From: Sphingomonas jinjuensis
GTDB lineage: Bacteria > Pseudomonadota > Alphaproteobacteria > Sphingomonadales > Sphingomonadaceae
Direction of reading: 5' to 3'
Assembly (NCBI RefSeq): GCF_014197105.1
Contig: NZ_JACIEV010000013.1
Location: 1 to 42,886, forward strand
Length of the DNA: 42,886 nucleotides
Positions 35,329-42,886 of the stretch are shown here, piece after piece (the first letter of the stretch is position 1; each line of letters opens with the position of its first letter). The translations under genes and the position numbers were made by a program. Below the pieces are notes generated by a model that was not told the origin of the DNA, searched no databases, and saw only the letters and a list, made by a program, of their open reading frames with translations.

Positions 35329-36174
35329 ATGGCGGCCAGGATCCGCAGCAAGCTGTTCGTGCCCTGCTCGCGCCCCGCCCTGTTCGCCAAGGCGCTGGCC
35401 GGTGAGGCCGATGCGATCTCGTTCGACCTCGAGGACTCGGTGCCCGAGGACAGCAAGGAGACCGCTCGGCAAGCGCTCGCCGACATCCTCGCCTCCGACC
35501 TGCTGCGCGCCAGCGGCAAGACCATCATCGTCCGCCTCAACGCCGTCGACACGCCGCACTTCGCCGCCGACGCAGCCGTGCTCGCCGGCGCGCCGATCGA
35601 TCTGGTCAACCTGCCCAAGATCGACAATGCAGCCGCAGTCCGCCACGCCGCCGCCGCACTCGACGGGCACGGTGTCGACGCGCCGCTGCTCCTCAACATC
35701 GAGAGCGCTGCCGGCGTCGCCCAAGCCACCACCATCGCCGGCGCCCACCCGCGCGTCGCCGGGCTTCAGGTCGGGCTCAACGATCTGTTCGCGTCGATGG
35801 GCATCGACCGCGCCGATCCGCGCCACGCCCATGCCGCGCTGTGGAGCGTGCGGCTGGCCAGTGGTGCCGCGGGTTGCCTGGCGCTCGACGGCGCCTGGCC
35901 GGACCTGACCGACGACGAGGGGTTCCGCGCCGAGGCGGCGCTCGCCCGCAGCCTCGGCTATGCCGGCAAGAGCTGCATCCATCCGCGGCAGGTGCCGATC
36001 GCCAATGCCGTGTTCGACGATGGCGATCGGCTCGCCCAGGCCCGCCGCCTTCTCGCCGCGGCCGAGGGCGCCGCGCGCGAGGGGCGCGGCGCCTTCACCC
36101 TCGACGGCCGCATGGTCGATCGCCCGATGATCGATCAGGCCCGCGCCCTGCTCGCCGGGGAGAGGCCGGCATGA
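35329..36174 (+). CDS. HpcH/HpaI aldolase/citrate lyase (CitE-like) family protein
   Basis: This 281-residue TIM-barrel lyase of the CitE, malyl-CoA and citramalyl-CoA lyase family cleaves a 3-hydroxy-acyl-CoA or related acid to acetyl-CoA and an oxo acid. Family residues are visible: [17 protein letters not shown], the metal-binding Glu in [20 protein letters not shown], the second acidic ligand in [20 protein letters not shown] and the C-terminal [10 protein letters not shown]. It is preceded by GGGGGAGG, and the ATG at 35329 has better spacing than the one at 35326. Its stop overlaps the start of the symporter gene. Pairing with the CoA-transferase of the divergent operon is inferred. Confidence 0.85.
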   Translation: MAARIRSKLFVPCSRPALFAKALAGEADAISFDLEDSVPEDSKETARQALADILASDLLRASGKTIIVRLNAVDTPHFAADAAVLAGAPIDLVNLPKIDNAAAVRHAAAALDGHGVDAPLLLNIESAAGVAQATTIAGAHPRVAGLQVGLNDLFASMGIDRADPRHAHAALWSVRLASGAAGCLALDGAWPDLTDDEGFRAEAALARSLGYAGKSCIHPRQVPIANAVFDDGDRLAQARRLLAAAEGAAREGRGAFTLDGRMVDRPMIDQARALLAGERPA

Positions 36175-38561
36175 TCCTGTTCCGCCTGATCGCGCTGCTC
36201 CTGTTCACCCTCGGCACACTCGCTCCCGCGCAGGCGCAGGAGCCGGTATCGGCGCTCAAGGCCACTGCCGCGCCCCCGCTACCCGCCATCGGTGCCACGC
36301 CGCTGCTGGCGACGATCGATGGCCGTCCGCTTGTTATCGATCGCGACCGCGCCTGGATGCTCGATGCCGAGAGCCGCGGCTGGACCGCGCTCGACGCGCG
36401 CGCCCTGGCCGCTGCCGGCACGATCCGCCTCGTCGCGAGCCCCGATCGGCCGGTGGCGCTGTTCGGCGGCAGCACGATCGATCGCGCCGCGCGGCTGACC
36501 CGTCAGGGTGGCCGCCTCGTCGTCGACGCCCTGCCCGCCTTGCCGCGGCCGATCACCAACGCCGTTGCGCTGGCCCAGGGCGATGCGACGATGATCGCCG
36601 GACTGGCGGACGGAGTTCCGGTACTGTGGCGACTGGACGCGGGGCGTGGCTGGACAGCACAACCGCCCTGGCCGAACCGCGTCGCCCCCACCGCGATCGC
36701 CCACCAGAACGGCGCGCTCTATCTCCTCACCGCCGATGGAGCGATGTGGCGCTGGACCGGCAAGACCGGATGGCAGCGCCGCACGCCCGCGCCCGGCACG
36801 CCGGCCGGCGGCTTCGCGCGTCCGGTCGGACAGGCCAACCTCCTGTTCCTGCTCAAACAGGGCAGCGCCAGCGATCTCTATGCCTACAGCGGCATCACCG
36901 ACGCCTGGTCGCGATTGGGCTGGCGACAGCCAGCCGCGTCGCTTGCGGTTCCCTATGGCGCCGGCCTGTTCACCCTTGCCCGCAACCCCGGTGGCTGGCG
37001 CGGCGAGGCGGCGGAGCTCCAGTACCAGCGTCGTCCGCTCGGCTGGCTCGATTGGACGATCGTCGTCGGCTATCTCGTGGCGATGCTCGCGATCGGCTGC
37101 CATTTCTGGCGGCGCTCGCGGATGGGCTCGACCAGCGAGTTCTTCCTCGGCTCGCGCGCCATCCCCTTCTGGGCGGCGGGCGTGTCGATGTTTGCGGGCA
37201 ACACCAGTTCGATCAGCTACCTCGCCGTCCCTGCCAAGGCGTTCGACACCGACTGGCAGTATATGATGTCGAAGATCGTGACGGTGGTCGGGCTGATCAT
37301 CGTCGCCTTCTGGGTGATCCCCATGTTCCGCCGGCTGAACTTGGTGTCGGTGTTCAGCTATCTCGAAACCCGCTTCCATCCCGCGATCCGGATGCTGTCG
37401 TCGGCGTTGGCGATCCTGATGCACGTCGGCGGCCGCATGGGGGTTGTGCTGTTTCTGCCCGCGCTTGCGATCGGGACTATCACCGGAACCAACGTCATCC
37501 TGTGCATCCTCGTCATCGGCGTCTGCACCATCGTCTACACCGCGCTGGGAGGCATGAAGGCGGTGATCTGGACCGACTTCTTCCAGGTCGTCGTGCTGAT
37601 GGGCGGCGCGATCTTCGCGATCGGCTTCATGATCCACGCGGTCGGCTTCGCACAGATCGTCGACACCGCCGCCCAGTTCGATAAGACGAAGCTGGTCAAT
37701 GTCAGCACCGATTTCACCACGCCGACGCTGTGGGGATTCATCATCCTCATCACCTTCGACACCGTCCTGACCTTCCCCAAGGATCAGGTGTTGATGCAGC
37801 GCGCGCTGTCGACCCCATCGGCGAAGGAGGCGAGCCGGTCGGTGTGGACCTTCGCCGCCATCCTGCTACCGGGTGGGTTCATCTTCTACATCATCGGTAC
37901 GACGCTGTTCGCCTATTACCGCGCCAATCCCGGCCGGCTCGATCCACTGCTGCCTGTCGACGCCGTCTTCCCCGCCTTCATCGGCACCGAGCTGCCGCAC
38001 GGCGTTACGGGGATCATCATCGCCGGTCTGTTCGCCGCGGCGATGGGGACGCTGTCAGGCACGATCAATTCGGTCGCGACATTGCTGTCGGTCGATTTCT
38101 ACGCGCGCCTGCGCAAAATCGAACCGACGCAAAAACAGTCGGTTCGCTTCGCCGAGTGGATGACGGTGCTGGTCGGCCTCGTCGGCGTCGCCATCGCGAT
38201 CGTGCTGTCGCGGCTCGACGTCCATTCGCTGCTCGATCTCACCATCGAGCTGTTCGGCCTGCTCGGCGGCAGCTGCGCCGGATCGTACACGCTCGGCATG
38301 TTCACCACCCGCGCCAATTGGCAGGGCGTCGCGATCGGAATCGTCGCGGCATCGCTGATCACGTTGATCGCGTGGCTCTTCGGGCTCGTGCATCCCTATT
38401 TCTACCTCGCCATCGCGATCGTCGCGTCGATCGTGATCGGCTACGTCGCCAGCCTGTTCTTCCCGCCGCCCGCCCAGGAGCAGCTGCAAGGGCTGACGAT
38501 CTTCACCGGCAACGGCCGTGGCCAGCGCGGGGAGGCGGCACCATCGACATCAGTTTCCTGA
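36171..38561 (+). CDS. Sodium:solute symporter with N-terminal beta-propeller domain (1)
   Basis: This 796-residue fusion has a signal peptide ([22 protein letters not shown]). A repeat-rich extracytoplasmic domain (about 30-285) follows, with recurring WRLDAGRGWTAQPPW and MWRWTGKTGWQRR blades like Kelch/NanM or cyclically-permuted mutarotase propellers. The sodium:solute symporter domain begins near residue 292 and carries EFFLGSRAIPFWAAGVSMFAGNTSS, YTALGGMKAVIWTDFFQ and INSVATLLSVDFY. The propeller would bind or epimerise a sugar in the periplasm and hand it to the Na+-driven transporter. The ATG overlaps the CitE stop. The nearest analogies are sialic-acid mutarotase/transporter systems, but the substrate here is unknown. 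Confidence 0.85.
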   Translation: MILFRLIALLLFTLGTLAPAQAQEPVSALKATAAPPLPAIGATPLLATIDGRPLVIDRDRAWMLDAESRGWTALDARALAAAGTIRLVASPDRPVALFGGSTIDRAARLTRQGGRLVVDALPALPRPITNAVALAQGDATMIAGLADGVPVLWRLDAGRGWTAQPPWPNRVAPTAIAHQNGALYLLTADGAMWRWTGKTGWQRRTPAPGTPAGGFARPVGQANLLFLLKQGSASDLYAYSGITDAWSRLGWRQPAASLAVPYGAGLFTLARNPGGWRGEAAELQYQRRPLGWLDWTIVVGYLVAMLAIGCHFWRRSRMGSTSEFFLGSRAIPFWAAGVSMFAGNTSSISYLAVPAKAFDTDWQYMMSKIVTVVGLIIVAFWVIPMFRRLNLVSVFSYLETRFHPAIRMLSSALAILMHVGGRMGVVLFLPALAIGTITGTNVILCILVIGVCTIVYTALGGMKAVIWTDFFQVVVLMGGAIFAIGFMIHAVGFAQIVDTAAQFDKTKLVNVSTDFTTPTLWGFIILITFDTVLTFPKDQVLMQRALSTPSAKEASRSVWTFAAILLPGGFIFYIIGTTLFAYYRANPGRLDPLLPVDAVFPAFIGTELPHGVTGIIIAGLFAAAMGTLSGTINSVATLLSVDFYARLRKIEPTQKQSVRFAEWMTVLVGLVGVAIAIVLSRLDVHSLLDLTIELFGLLGGSCAGSYTLGMFTTRANWQGVAIGIVAASLITLIAWLFGLVHPYFYLAIAIVASIVIGYVASLFFPPPAQEQLQGLTIFTGNGRGQRGEAAPSTSVS
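38529..38545 (+). promoter_or_regulatory. Ribosome-binding site and apparent ATC start of the LysR gene
   Basis: GGGGAGG (38529-38535) sits seven bases before ATC at 38543. ATC occupies the exact position where a LysR protein's Met should be, giving xDISFLKTFVSVV. No ATG, GTG or TTG lies in frame nearby upstream; the next ATG (38594) would cut into the DNA-binding domain. Confidence 0.5.
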
Positions 38562-39409
38562 AGACCTTCGTCTCGGTCGTCGATCAGGGCTCGATGGCCG
38601 CGGCAGCCCGCTCGCTCAACCTCAGCGCCTCGGCGGTCGCGCAACAGCTGCGCGCGCTGGAGCGGGAACTCGGCGTGCCGCTGCTCACCCGGATCGGCCG
38701 CACGGTGAAGGTGACCGACCAGGGCAGCCGCATCCTCAACCACGCCCGCCAGCTGGTCCGCGACAGCGCCAATCTGCGCGGGCTGGCGCACGACGGATCG
38801 ATCGGCGGCGAACTCCGGCTGGGTGCGTGCAGCACTGCGCTGATCGGCATCCTGCCCCAGCTGATGGCGAAGGTGACGGCCAAATATCCCGACATCCGCT
38901 TCCGCGTGGAATCGGCAAACTCGGTCCAGCTCTATACTCAGCTCCTCGCCGGCAACCTCGACGCCGCCTGCGTGCTCGAGGCACCCTATCCGCTGCCCAA
39001 GACCTGCGAGTGGCTGCTGATCCGCGAAGAGCCGTTGGTCGTGCTCGCGCCCGCGGCGATGGCGAACCGCGACCCGCTCGACCTGCTGCGCGACGAGCCC
39101 TTCATCCGCTACGACCGAAACAAATGGGGCGGGCGCGGGCCGGACAAGTATCTGCGCGAGCTCGGCATCACTCCCAACGAGCGCTACGAGGTCGACATGC
39201 TCCAGGCGATCGCCGTGATGGTTAACCTCGGTCTTGGCGTGTCGCTGGTCCCGCAGTGGTCGCATCCCTGGCCGTCCGAACTCGACATCGTCGCCATCCC
39301 CTTGCGCGAGCGACGCATCGGCCGCCGTGTCGGCATCGTCTGGTCGCGATCGAGCATCCGCATCAAGCTGGTGAACGCTCTGCTGGCGGAGATCGACGGG
39401 CCCGCGTGA
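38543..39409 (+). CDS. LysR-family transcriptional regulator
   Basis: This ~288-residue regulator has an N-terminal winged helix-turn-helix (FVSVVDQGSMAAAARSLNLSASAVAQQLRALERELG, then RTVKVTDQG) and a periplasmic-binding-protein-like effector domain (about 90-288), including GELRLGACSTALIGILPQL and the closing VGIVWSRSS. It overlaps the end of the upstream symporter gene by 19 bases and so is probably co-transcribed with it and the CitE gene. It likely controls this locus in response to a pathway acid. The apparent start is ATC, with a well-spaced ribosome-binding site; a sequencing error in a normal ATG is the main alternative. Its 3' end overlaps the convergent symporter gene by 47 bases. 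Confidence 0.85.
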   Translation: MDISFLKTFVSVVDQGSMAAAARSLNLSASAVAQQLRALERELGVPLLTRIGRTVKVTDQGSRILNHARQLVRDSANLRGLAHDGSIGGELRLGACSTALIGILPQLMAKVTAKYPDIRFRVESANSVQLYTQLLAGNLDAACVLEAPYPLPKTCEWLLIREEPLVVLAPAAMANRDPLDLLRDEPFIRYDRNKWGGRGPDKYLRELGITPNERYEVDMLQAIAVMVNLGLGVSLVPQWSHPWPSELDIVAIPLRERRIGRRVGIVWSRSSIRIKLVNALLAEIDGPA

Positions 39410-41702
39410 ACACGGTCAGTCCGTCCAGCGATCGTTGCGGCGGCGGGAAGATCAGGCTGGCAAGATAGCCGACCACCAGCGTCACGAAGATCGCGATGGC
39501 AAGGTACAGATACGGGTGCACCGCCTGCATCGCCCAAATCGCGCCGGTGACGATCGCCGAAACGACGATGCCGATCGCCGCGCCCTGCCAGTTGGTGCGG
39601 GTCGAGAACATGCCGAGCGGAAAGGCGCCGGCGAAGCTGCCGCCGAACACACCGCCTAGCTCGATCGTCAAGTCGAGCAACGAATGGACGTTGAGCCGCG
39701 ACAGCAGGATGGCGATTCCCATCCCGATCAGGCCAACGACGATGCTCGCGACTTCCGAGAAACGCACGATCTGCCGTTGCGTTGGTGCCCGCCGCAGCCG
39801 CGCGTAGAAGTCGACCGATAGCAGCGTCGCAACGCTGTTGATAATGCCCGACAGCACGCCCATCGCCGCCGCCAACACGCCGGCGACGACCATTCCGACG
39901 ACGCCATGCGGCAACTGCGTGCCGATGAAGGTCGGAAAGACTGCATCGATCGGCAGTTGTGGATCGAGGAAGCCCGGATGCGCGCGATAGAAGGCAAATA
40001 GCGCGGTGCCGATGCCATAGAACAGAATCGCGCTCGGCATCAGGATCGCAGCGAACGTCAGGATCGACCAGCTCGCTTCCTTGGGCGTTGATGTCGCCAG
40101 CACGCGTTGCATCACAATCTGGTCGCGCGGGAAGCACAAGATGCCCTCCAGCACCGCCAAGACCAGGAAGGTCCAGATCGTCGGTTGCGTGACGTCGAAG
40201 CTTAGGTTGATCGCGCGCGTCTTGTGGAACGCCGCCGTCGTGTCGACCACGTTGGCAAAACCGACATCGTAGAAGATGTAGCCGATCGCGAACAGCGCGC
40301 CACCGATCAGCACAAACACCTGGACGACGTCAGTCCACACGACCGCGCGCATGCCGCCCAGCGCGGTATAGACGATCGTGAAAACCCCAACGACGACGAT
40401 GCAGCCGATGATGTCGATGCCCGTCATCGAATTGATCGCAAGCGCGGGCAGATAGAGGATGATCCCCATCCGCGCGCCGAGCTGCAGCATGATCCACAGG
40501 CCGCTCGCCAGCAGGCGGATGCCCAGGTGGAAGCGATCCTCGAGATAGGTGTTGACTGACACCATGTTGAGCCGGCGAAAGAATGGCGCCAGCCAGATCG
40601 CCACGACAATCAACGCCCCAACATAGGTCGCCTTTGACATCAGATACTGCCAGTCGGTCTCGAACGACTTGGCCGGATAGGCAAGGTAGTTGACCGACCC
40701 GATCGTACCGGCGAACATGCTCAGCCCCGCTGCCCAGAACGGGATGCGGCGATTGCCGAGGAAGAATTCGTCGGCGTTGTCGGCCCTGGTACGCGAGTAG
40801 AAATTGAACCCCATCGCCAGCATCGCGAGCATGTAGATGGCGATGATCGCCAGATCGATCGCGGCGAGCCCGGGCCGCGGTGGCGAGACGCTGACGGTCC
40901 AACTGCGCAGCACGCCGCGATCGAGCGATACCACCAACATACCGCCCGTGGTGGCGGCAAGCGCGGAGGGAGATGCGACAGGCAGCGGTCGGCGCCGAGC
41001 CCAGGCGTCGGTGATCGTGTTATAGCTGTACAGCGTTGCGGCGCCCGCCTCGTCGAGCGCATAGAGAACATGCGCCTGCCCCGCATTGGCGACGACGTTC
41101 GATACCAGCGGATGCGGCGGGGCCTGCACAGCGACCCACCCCTCGTTTGACCGCCACCGCATCTGCCGGCCATCGCTCAGGATAACGAACCGCGCCCGGT
41201 TCTGGACGTCGAGCGCCGCCAGCGCGGCGCCGCCGGGCCAGACGGGCACATCGTCCCACGTCAGTTGGGCGCTTGGATCGATCCGCAGCAGCCGGCTACG
41301 CCTGCGTTCGTCGAGTCCGCCTGCAAGCAGTGCGCCACCATCCCAGGCGACGCGCGTCGAATCTGGCAGCAGGGGCAAACTCGGAAGGGGGCGACCGACC
41401 AATCGGCCGTCCGTCAGGGTGGCGATCACGATCCTGGTCGACGTGCTGGCAGCTGGTTGTACCAGCGCTGTGCGCTCCTGCTGCGCGACGGCTGCGATGA
41501 CCGTTCCGTCGATCTGCGCCGGGCGCGCCAGCGATCGCCACCTGCGAGTCTGTGGGTCGATCGCGAGCGTGCGGGGGCCTGCGAAGATCGTCGGACGACC
41601 CCCGATCGAGACGAGGACGATGCCGCTCTTCTGCCCTATTTCACCGGCCGCGTAGGATGGATTGGCCAGCAACAGCATCAGCAACGCGAACAGCCAGCGC
41701 AC
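39363..41702 (-). CDS. Sodium:solute symporter with N-terminal beta-propeller domain (2)
   Basis: This 779-residue protein is a paralogue of the symporter at 36171-38561 with the same order: signal peptide (VRWLFALLMLLLANPSYA), propeller (about 25-270; MRWRSNEGWVAVQ and LYSYNTITDAWARRRPL blades) and a symporter domain from about residue 279 (EFFLGNRRIPFWAAGLSMFAGTIGS, YTALGGMRAVVWTDVVQ, INSVATLLSVDFYARLRR). The symporter halves are much more alike than the propellers. I set the start at GTG 41702 because AGGGGAGG lies seven bases upstream; an ATG at 41738 would place that site inside the gene. It may carry a second sugar or isomer of the same substrate. Confidence 0.85.
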   Translation of the reverse strand: MRWLFALLMLLLANPSYAAGEIGQKSGIVLVSIGGRPTIFAGPRTLAIDPQTRRWRSLARPAQIDGTVIAAVAQQERTALVQPAASTSTRIVIATLTDGRLVGRPLPSLPLLPDSTRVAWDGGALLAGGLDERRRSRLLRIDPSAQLTWDDVPVWPGGAALAALDVQNRARFVILSDGRQMRWRSNEGWVAVQAPPHPLVSNVVANAGQAHVLYALDEAGAATLYSYNTITDAWARRRPLPVASPSALAATTGGMLVVSLDRGVLRSWTVSVSPPRPGLAAIDLAIIAIYMLAMLAMGFNFYSRTRADNADEFFLGNRRIPFWAAGLSMFAGTIGSVNYLAYPAKSFETDWQYLMSKATYVGALIVVAIWLAPFFRRLNMVSVNTYLEDRFHLGIRLLASGLWIMLQLGARMGIILYLPALAINSMTGIDIIGCIVVVGVFTIVYTALGGMRAVVWTDVVQVFVLIGGALFAIGYIFYDVGFANVVDTTAAFHKTRAINLSFDVTQPTIWTFLVLAVLEGILCFPRDQIVMQRVLATSTPKEASWSILTFAAILMPSAILFYGIGTALFAFYRAHPGFLDPQLPIDAVFPTFIGTQLPHGVVGMVVAGVLAAAMGVLSGIINSVATLLSVDFYARLRRAPTQRQIVRFSEVASIVVGLIGMGIAILLSRLNVHSLLDLTIELGGVFGGSFAGAFPLGMFSTRTNWQGAAIGIVVSAIVTGAIWAMQAVHPYLYLAIAIFVTLVVGYLASLIFPPPQRSLDGLTVFTRARRSPPAERSPA

Positions 41703-41738
41703 GAAGCTCCTCCCCTGAATTGGTCCGTAACCGACCAC

Positions 41739-42072
41739 TTCGGAGGGCTAACACAGGCTCCCCGCCCTCACACCCCCACCAAAACTGCATTCGCACCCCA
41801 CATTCCCTACACTCCCAGTTCAACGCCCAGACCCTCCGAAAGCTTGAGAACTTTCGATCGGATGCTTGACCCGTGATCCTTGCCTCAAGCACCCATGCGA
41901 CTGCGCGGCGTTGGCAATGCCGCTCGACTTCCCACGCGAGCAGAGCGAACAGCACGGCATCGAGTCGGCGCTGCTCTTGAGCGCTGGCCTACCCCCCGCC
42001 GATCGGATCGAGCGGGGCTGTGGGTGGTGCAAGGCGGGACTGGTCCTGCCTTGGCACCGAAGGGCAATCCAC
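41739..42072. other. Gene-poor spacer
   Basis: This stretch of about 330 bases shows no convincing gene. Its composition is uneven, with a C-rich, C/A-biased run near 41758-41830. A short hairpin, CGAAAG (41837-41842) with CTTTCG (41851-41856), has no T-run. The junction marks the boundary between the catabolic locus and the DUF3489/DUF2924 genes. An in-frame extension of the DUF3489 gene into this area looks non-coding. Confidence 0.4.
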
Positions 42073-42588
42073 ATGACCAAGCTCAACGACACCCACCGCA
42101 TCCTGCTTGCCGCGGCCGGCCAGCGCGGTGATGCCAGTCTGCTGCCGCTTCCCTCCTCGCTGACGGCTAACGCCCGCACGACCAAGGCGCTGGTAGCGCT
42201 TGTGACCTTCGGCTTCGCCGAGGAGCGCAAGACCACCGATGCAGCGGCAGTTCACCGCATCGATGGCGACCTGCGTTTTGGGCTCTTCGCCACGTCCTCT
42301 GGCTTGGCTGCGATCGGCATCGATGCGGACGAGGCTGGCGGGAGGCCGACGATTGACGCTGAGGTAGATGGTATTGCCCCATTGCCGTCCCGCACGACTA
42401 AGCAGGCCGACGTCCTCGCGCTGCTCGGGCGCGATGACGGTGCGACCCTCGGCGACATCATCGCTGCCACCGGATGGCTGCCGCATACCACCCGCGCAGC
42501 GCTGACGGGCCTGCGCAAGAAGGGCCACCAGATCGAACGCAGCAAGCGCGACGGCGCGACCTGCTACCGCCTGCTGGCAGCGGCCTGA
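42073..42588 (+). CDS. DUF3489-containing protein
   Basis: This 171-residue protein has a C-terminal winged-helix-like DUF3489 domain (about 105-168): TKQADVLALLGRDDGATLGD, IIAATGWLPHTTRAALTGLRKKG and a final IERSKRDGATCYRL strand. The N-terminal part (LNDTHRILLAAAGQRGDASLLPLP and later LVTFGFAEE) looks like a second degenerate winged helix. It probably binds DNA. Together with DUF2924 it commonly precedes a recombinase gene in alphaproteobacterial integrated elements, to my knowledge. I chose the ATG at 42073 for the conserved MTKLNDTHRILLAAA start. Function is not known experimentally. Confidence 0.85.
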   Translation: MTKLNDTHRILLAAAGQRGDASLLPLPSSLTANARTTKALVALVTFGFAEERKTTDAAAVHRIDGDLRFGLFATSSGLAAIGIDADEAGGRPTIDAEVDGIAPLPSRTTKQADVLALLGRDDGATLGDIIAATGWLPHTTRAALTGLRKKGHQIERSKRDGATCYRLLAAA

Positions 42589-42589
42589 G

Positions 42590-42886
42590 GTGGCGAGCGT
42601 CAAGGATGAGGTGGCAGGTCTCGAACGCCTGTCCTCCGACGAGTTGCGCACCAAGTGGCGCAGGCTGACGGGATCACCTGTCCCCCGGATGAGCCTGTCG
42701 CTGCTTCCCCTCGCCCTTGCCTGGGAGATCCAGGCAAGGGCCTTTGGCGGGCTGTCGCGCGAGACGCGGCGTACGCTCGATCAGCTCGCTTCGGCCAGGA
42801 CGCGGACTACCAGTGTGTCGCCCGGCATGCGGCTGGTGCGCGAGTGGAACGGCAGGGCGCATGTCGTGGTGGTCGGCGATGACGGC
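42590..42886 (+). CDS. DUF2924-containing protein, cut by the window end
   Basis: The first 99 codons of a gene start at GTG 42590, one base after the DUF3489 stop. The translation includes LERLSSDELRTKWRRLTGSP, LLPLALAWEIQARAFGGLS and GMRLVREWNGRAHVV, which are characteristic of DUF2924 proteins, whose usual length is around 150-200 residues. A strong linkage to DUF3489 and to a downstream site-specific recombinase is expected, but the next gene lies outside the window. The role is unknown and is often assumed to relate to an integrated mobile element. Confidence 0.8.
   Translation, partial: MASVKDEVAGLERLSSDELRTKWRRLTGSPVPRMSLSLLPLALAWEIQARAFGGLSRETRRTLDQLASARTRTTSVSPGMRLVREWNGRAHVVVVGDDG

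Noticed and set aside
24420..36174. Complete itaconate degradation pathway
   Set aside because: A CoA-transferase and CitE-like lyase are present, but no hydratase of the itaconyl-CoA type is encoded in the window.
36279..37637. 452-codon minus-strand open frame
   Set aside because: It is antisense to the symporter gene and its sequence is repetitive Asp/Arg/His-rich, typical of shadow frames.
41837..41856. Intrinsic terminator
   Set aside because: The hairpin stem is only six bases and no T-run follows on either strand.

Overview
The window is high-GC DNA from an alphaproteobacterium, most likely of the Sphingomonas group. I infer this from the TonB-dependent receptors heading catabolic operons, the GAF/PAS histidine kinase style, symporters fused to a beta-propeller, and a DUF3489-DUF2924 pair. 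No 16S or other taxonomic marker is present, so the assignment rests on gene content. No tRNA, rRNA or CRISPR array was seen.

Region 1 (1-8,977) is a rearranged accessory segment. Two near-identical IS6-family elements (310-1148 and 7884-8720) lie in the same orientation around about 6.7 kb. That segment carries gene debris (a truncated UPF0149 gene, a DsbA-like fragment, a frameshifted monooxygenase, a decayed receiver domain), a large hybrid histidine kinase (2273-5173), a receiver-GAF protein (5527-6522) and a GlxA-type AraC regulator (6747-7811). Beyond the second IS, two further IS left ends are stacked head to tail (8721-8892).

Region 2 (8,978-10,742) holds an aspartate/tyrosine-type aminotransferase divergent from an Lrp/AsnC regulator.

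Region 3 (10,739-24,293, minus strand) is one tight 11-gene catabolic operon. In transcription order it encodes a TonB-dependent receptor, serine hydrolase, SDR, MFS transporter, beta-keto acid cleavage enzyme (BKACE), HyuA, HyuB, a second SDR, an AhpD-like protein, a hotdog thioesterase and malonyl-CoA synthetase MatB. Its likely promoter is bracketed by two copies of the 12-bp palindrome ATTGTCGACAAT (one exact, one 11/12), probably sites for the GntR regulator encoded just upstream. A plausible scheme is: ester or lactone hydrolysis, alcohol oxidation, ATP-dependent HyuAB carboxylation or ring opening, BKACE cleavage, and malonyl-CoA production.

Region 4 (24,420-35,126, minus strand) is a polysaccharide-utilization-like operon: TonB-dependent receptor, ribokinase, a TIM-barrel/SUMF1 fusion, a GH127-type beta-L-arabinofuranosidase, an exported type-B carboxylesterase, a class III CoA-transferase and, after a 124-bp gap, the GntR regulator. 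Divergent from it (35,329-39,409) are a CitE-like lyase, a propeller-fused sodium symporter and a LysR regulator that seems to start with ATC. A second propeller-fused symporter (39,363-41,702) converges on the LysR gene and overlaps it by 47 bp. Together these suggest uptake and breakdown of an acylated (arabino)glycoside, the acid going through CoA-transferase plus CitE lyase and the sugar through the kinase. The substrate is inferred only.

Region 5 (41,739-42,886) is a gene-poor spacer followed by DUF3489 and a DUF2924 gene cut by the window end, a pair often found near integrated elements.
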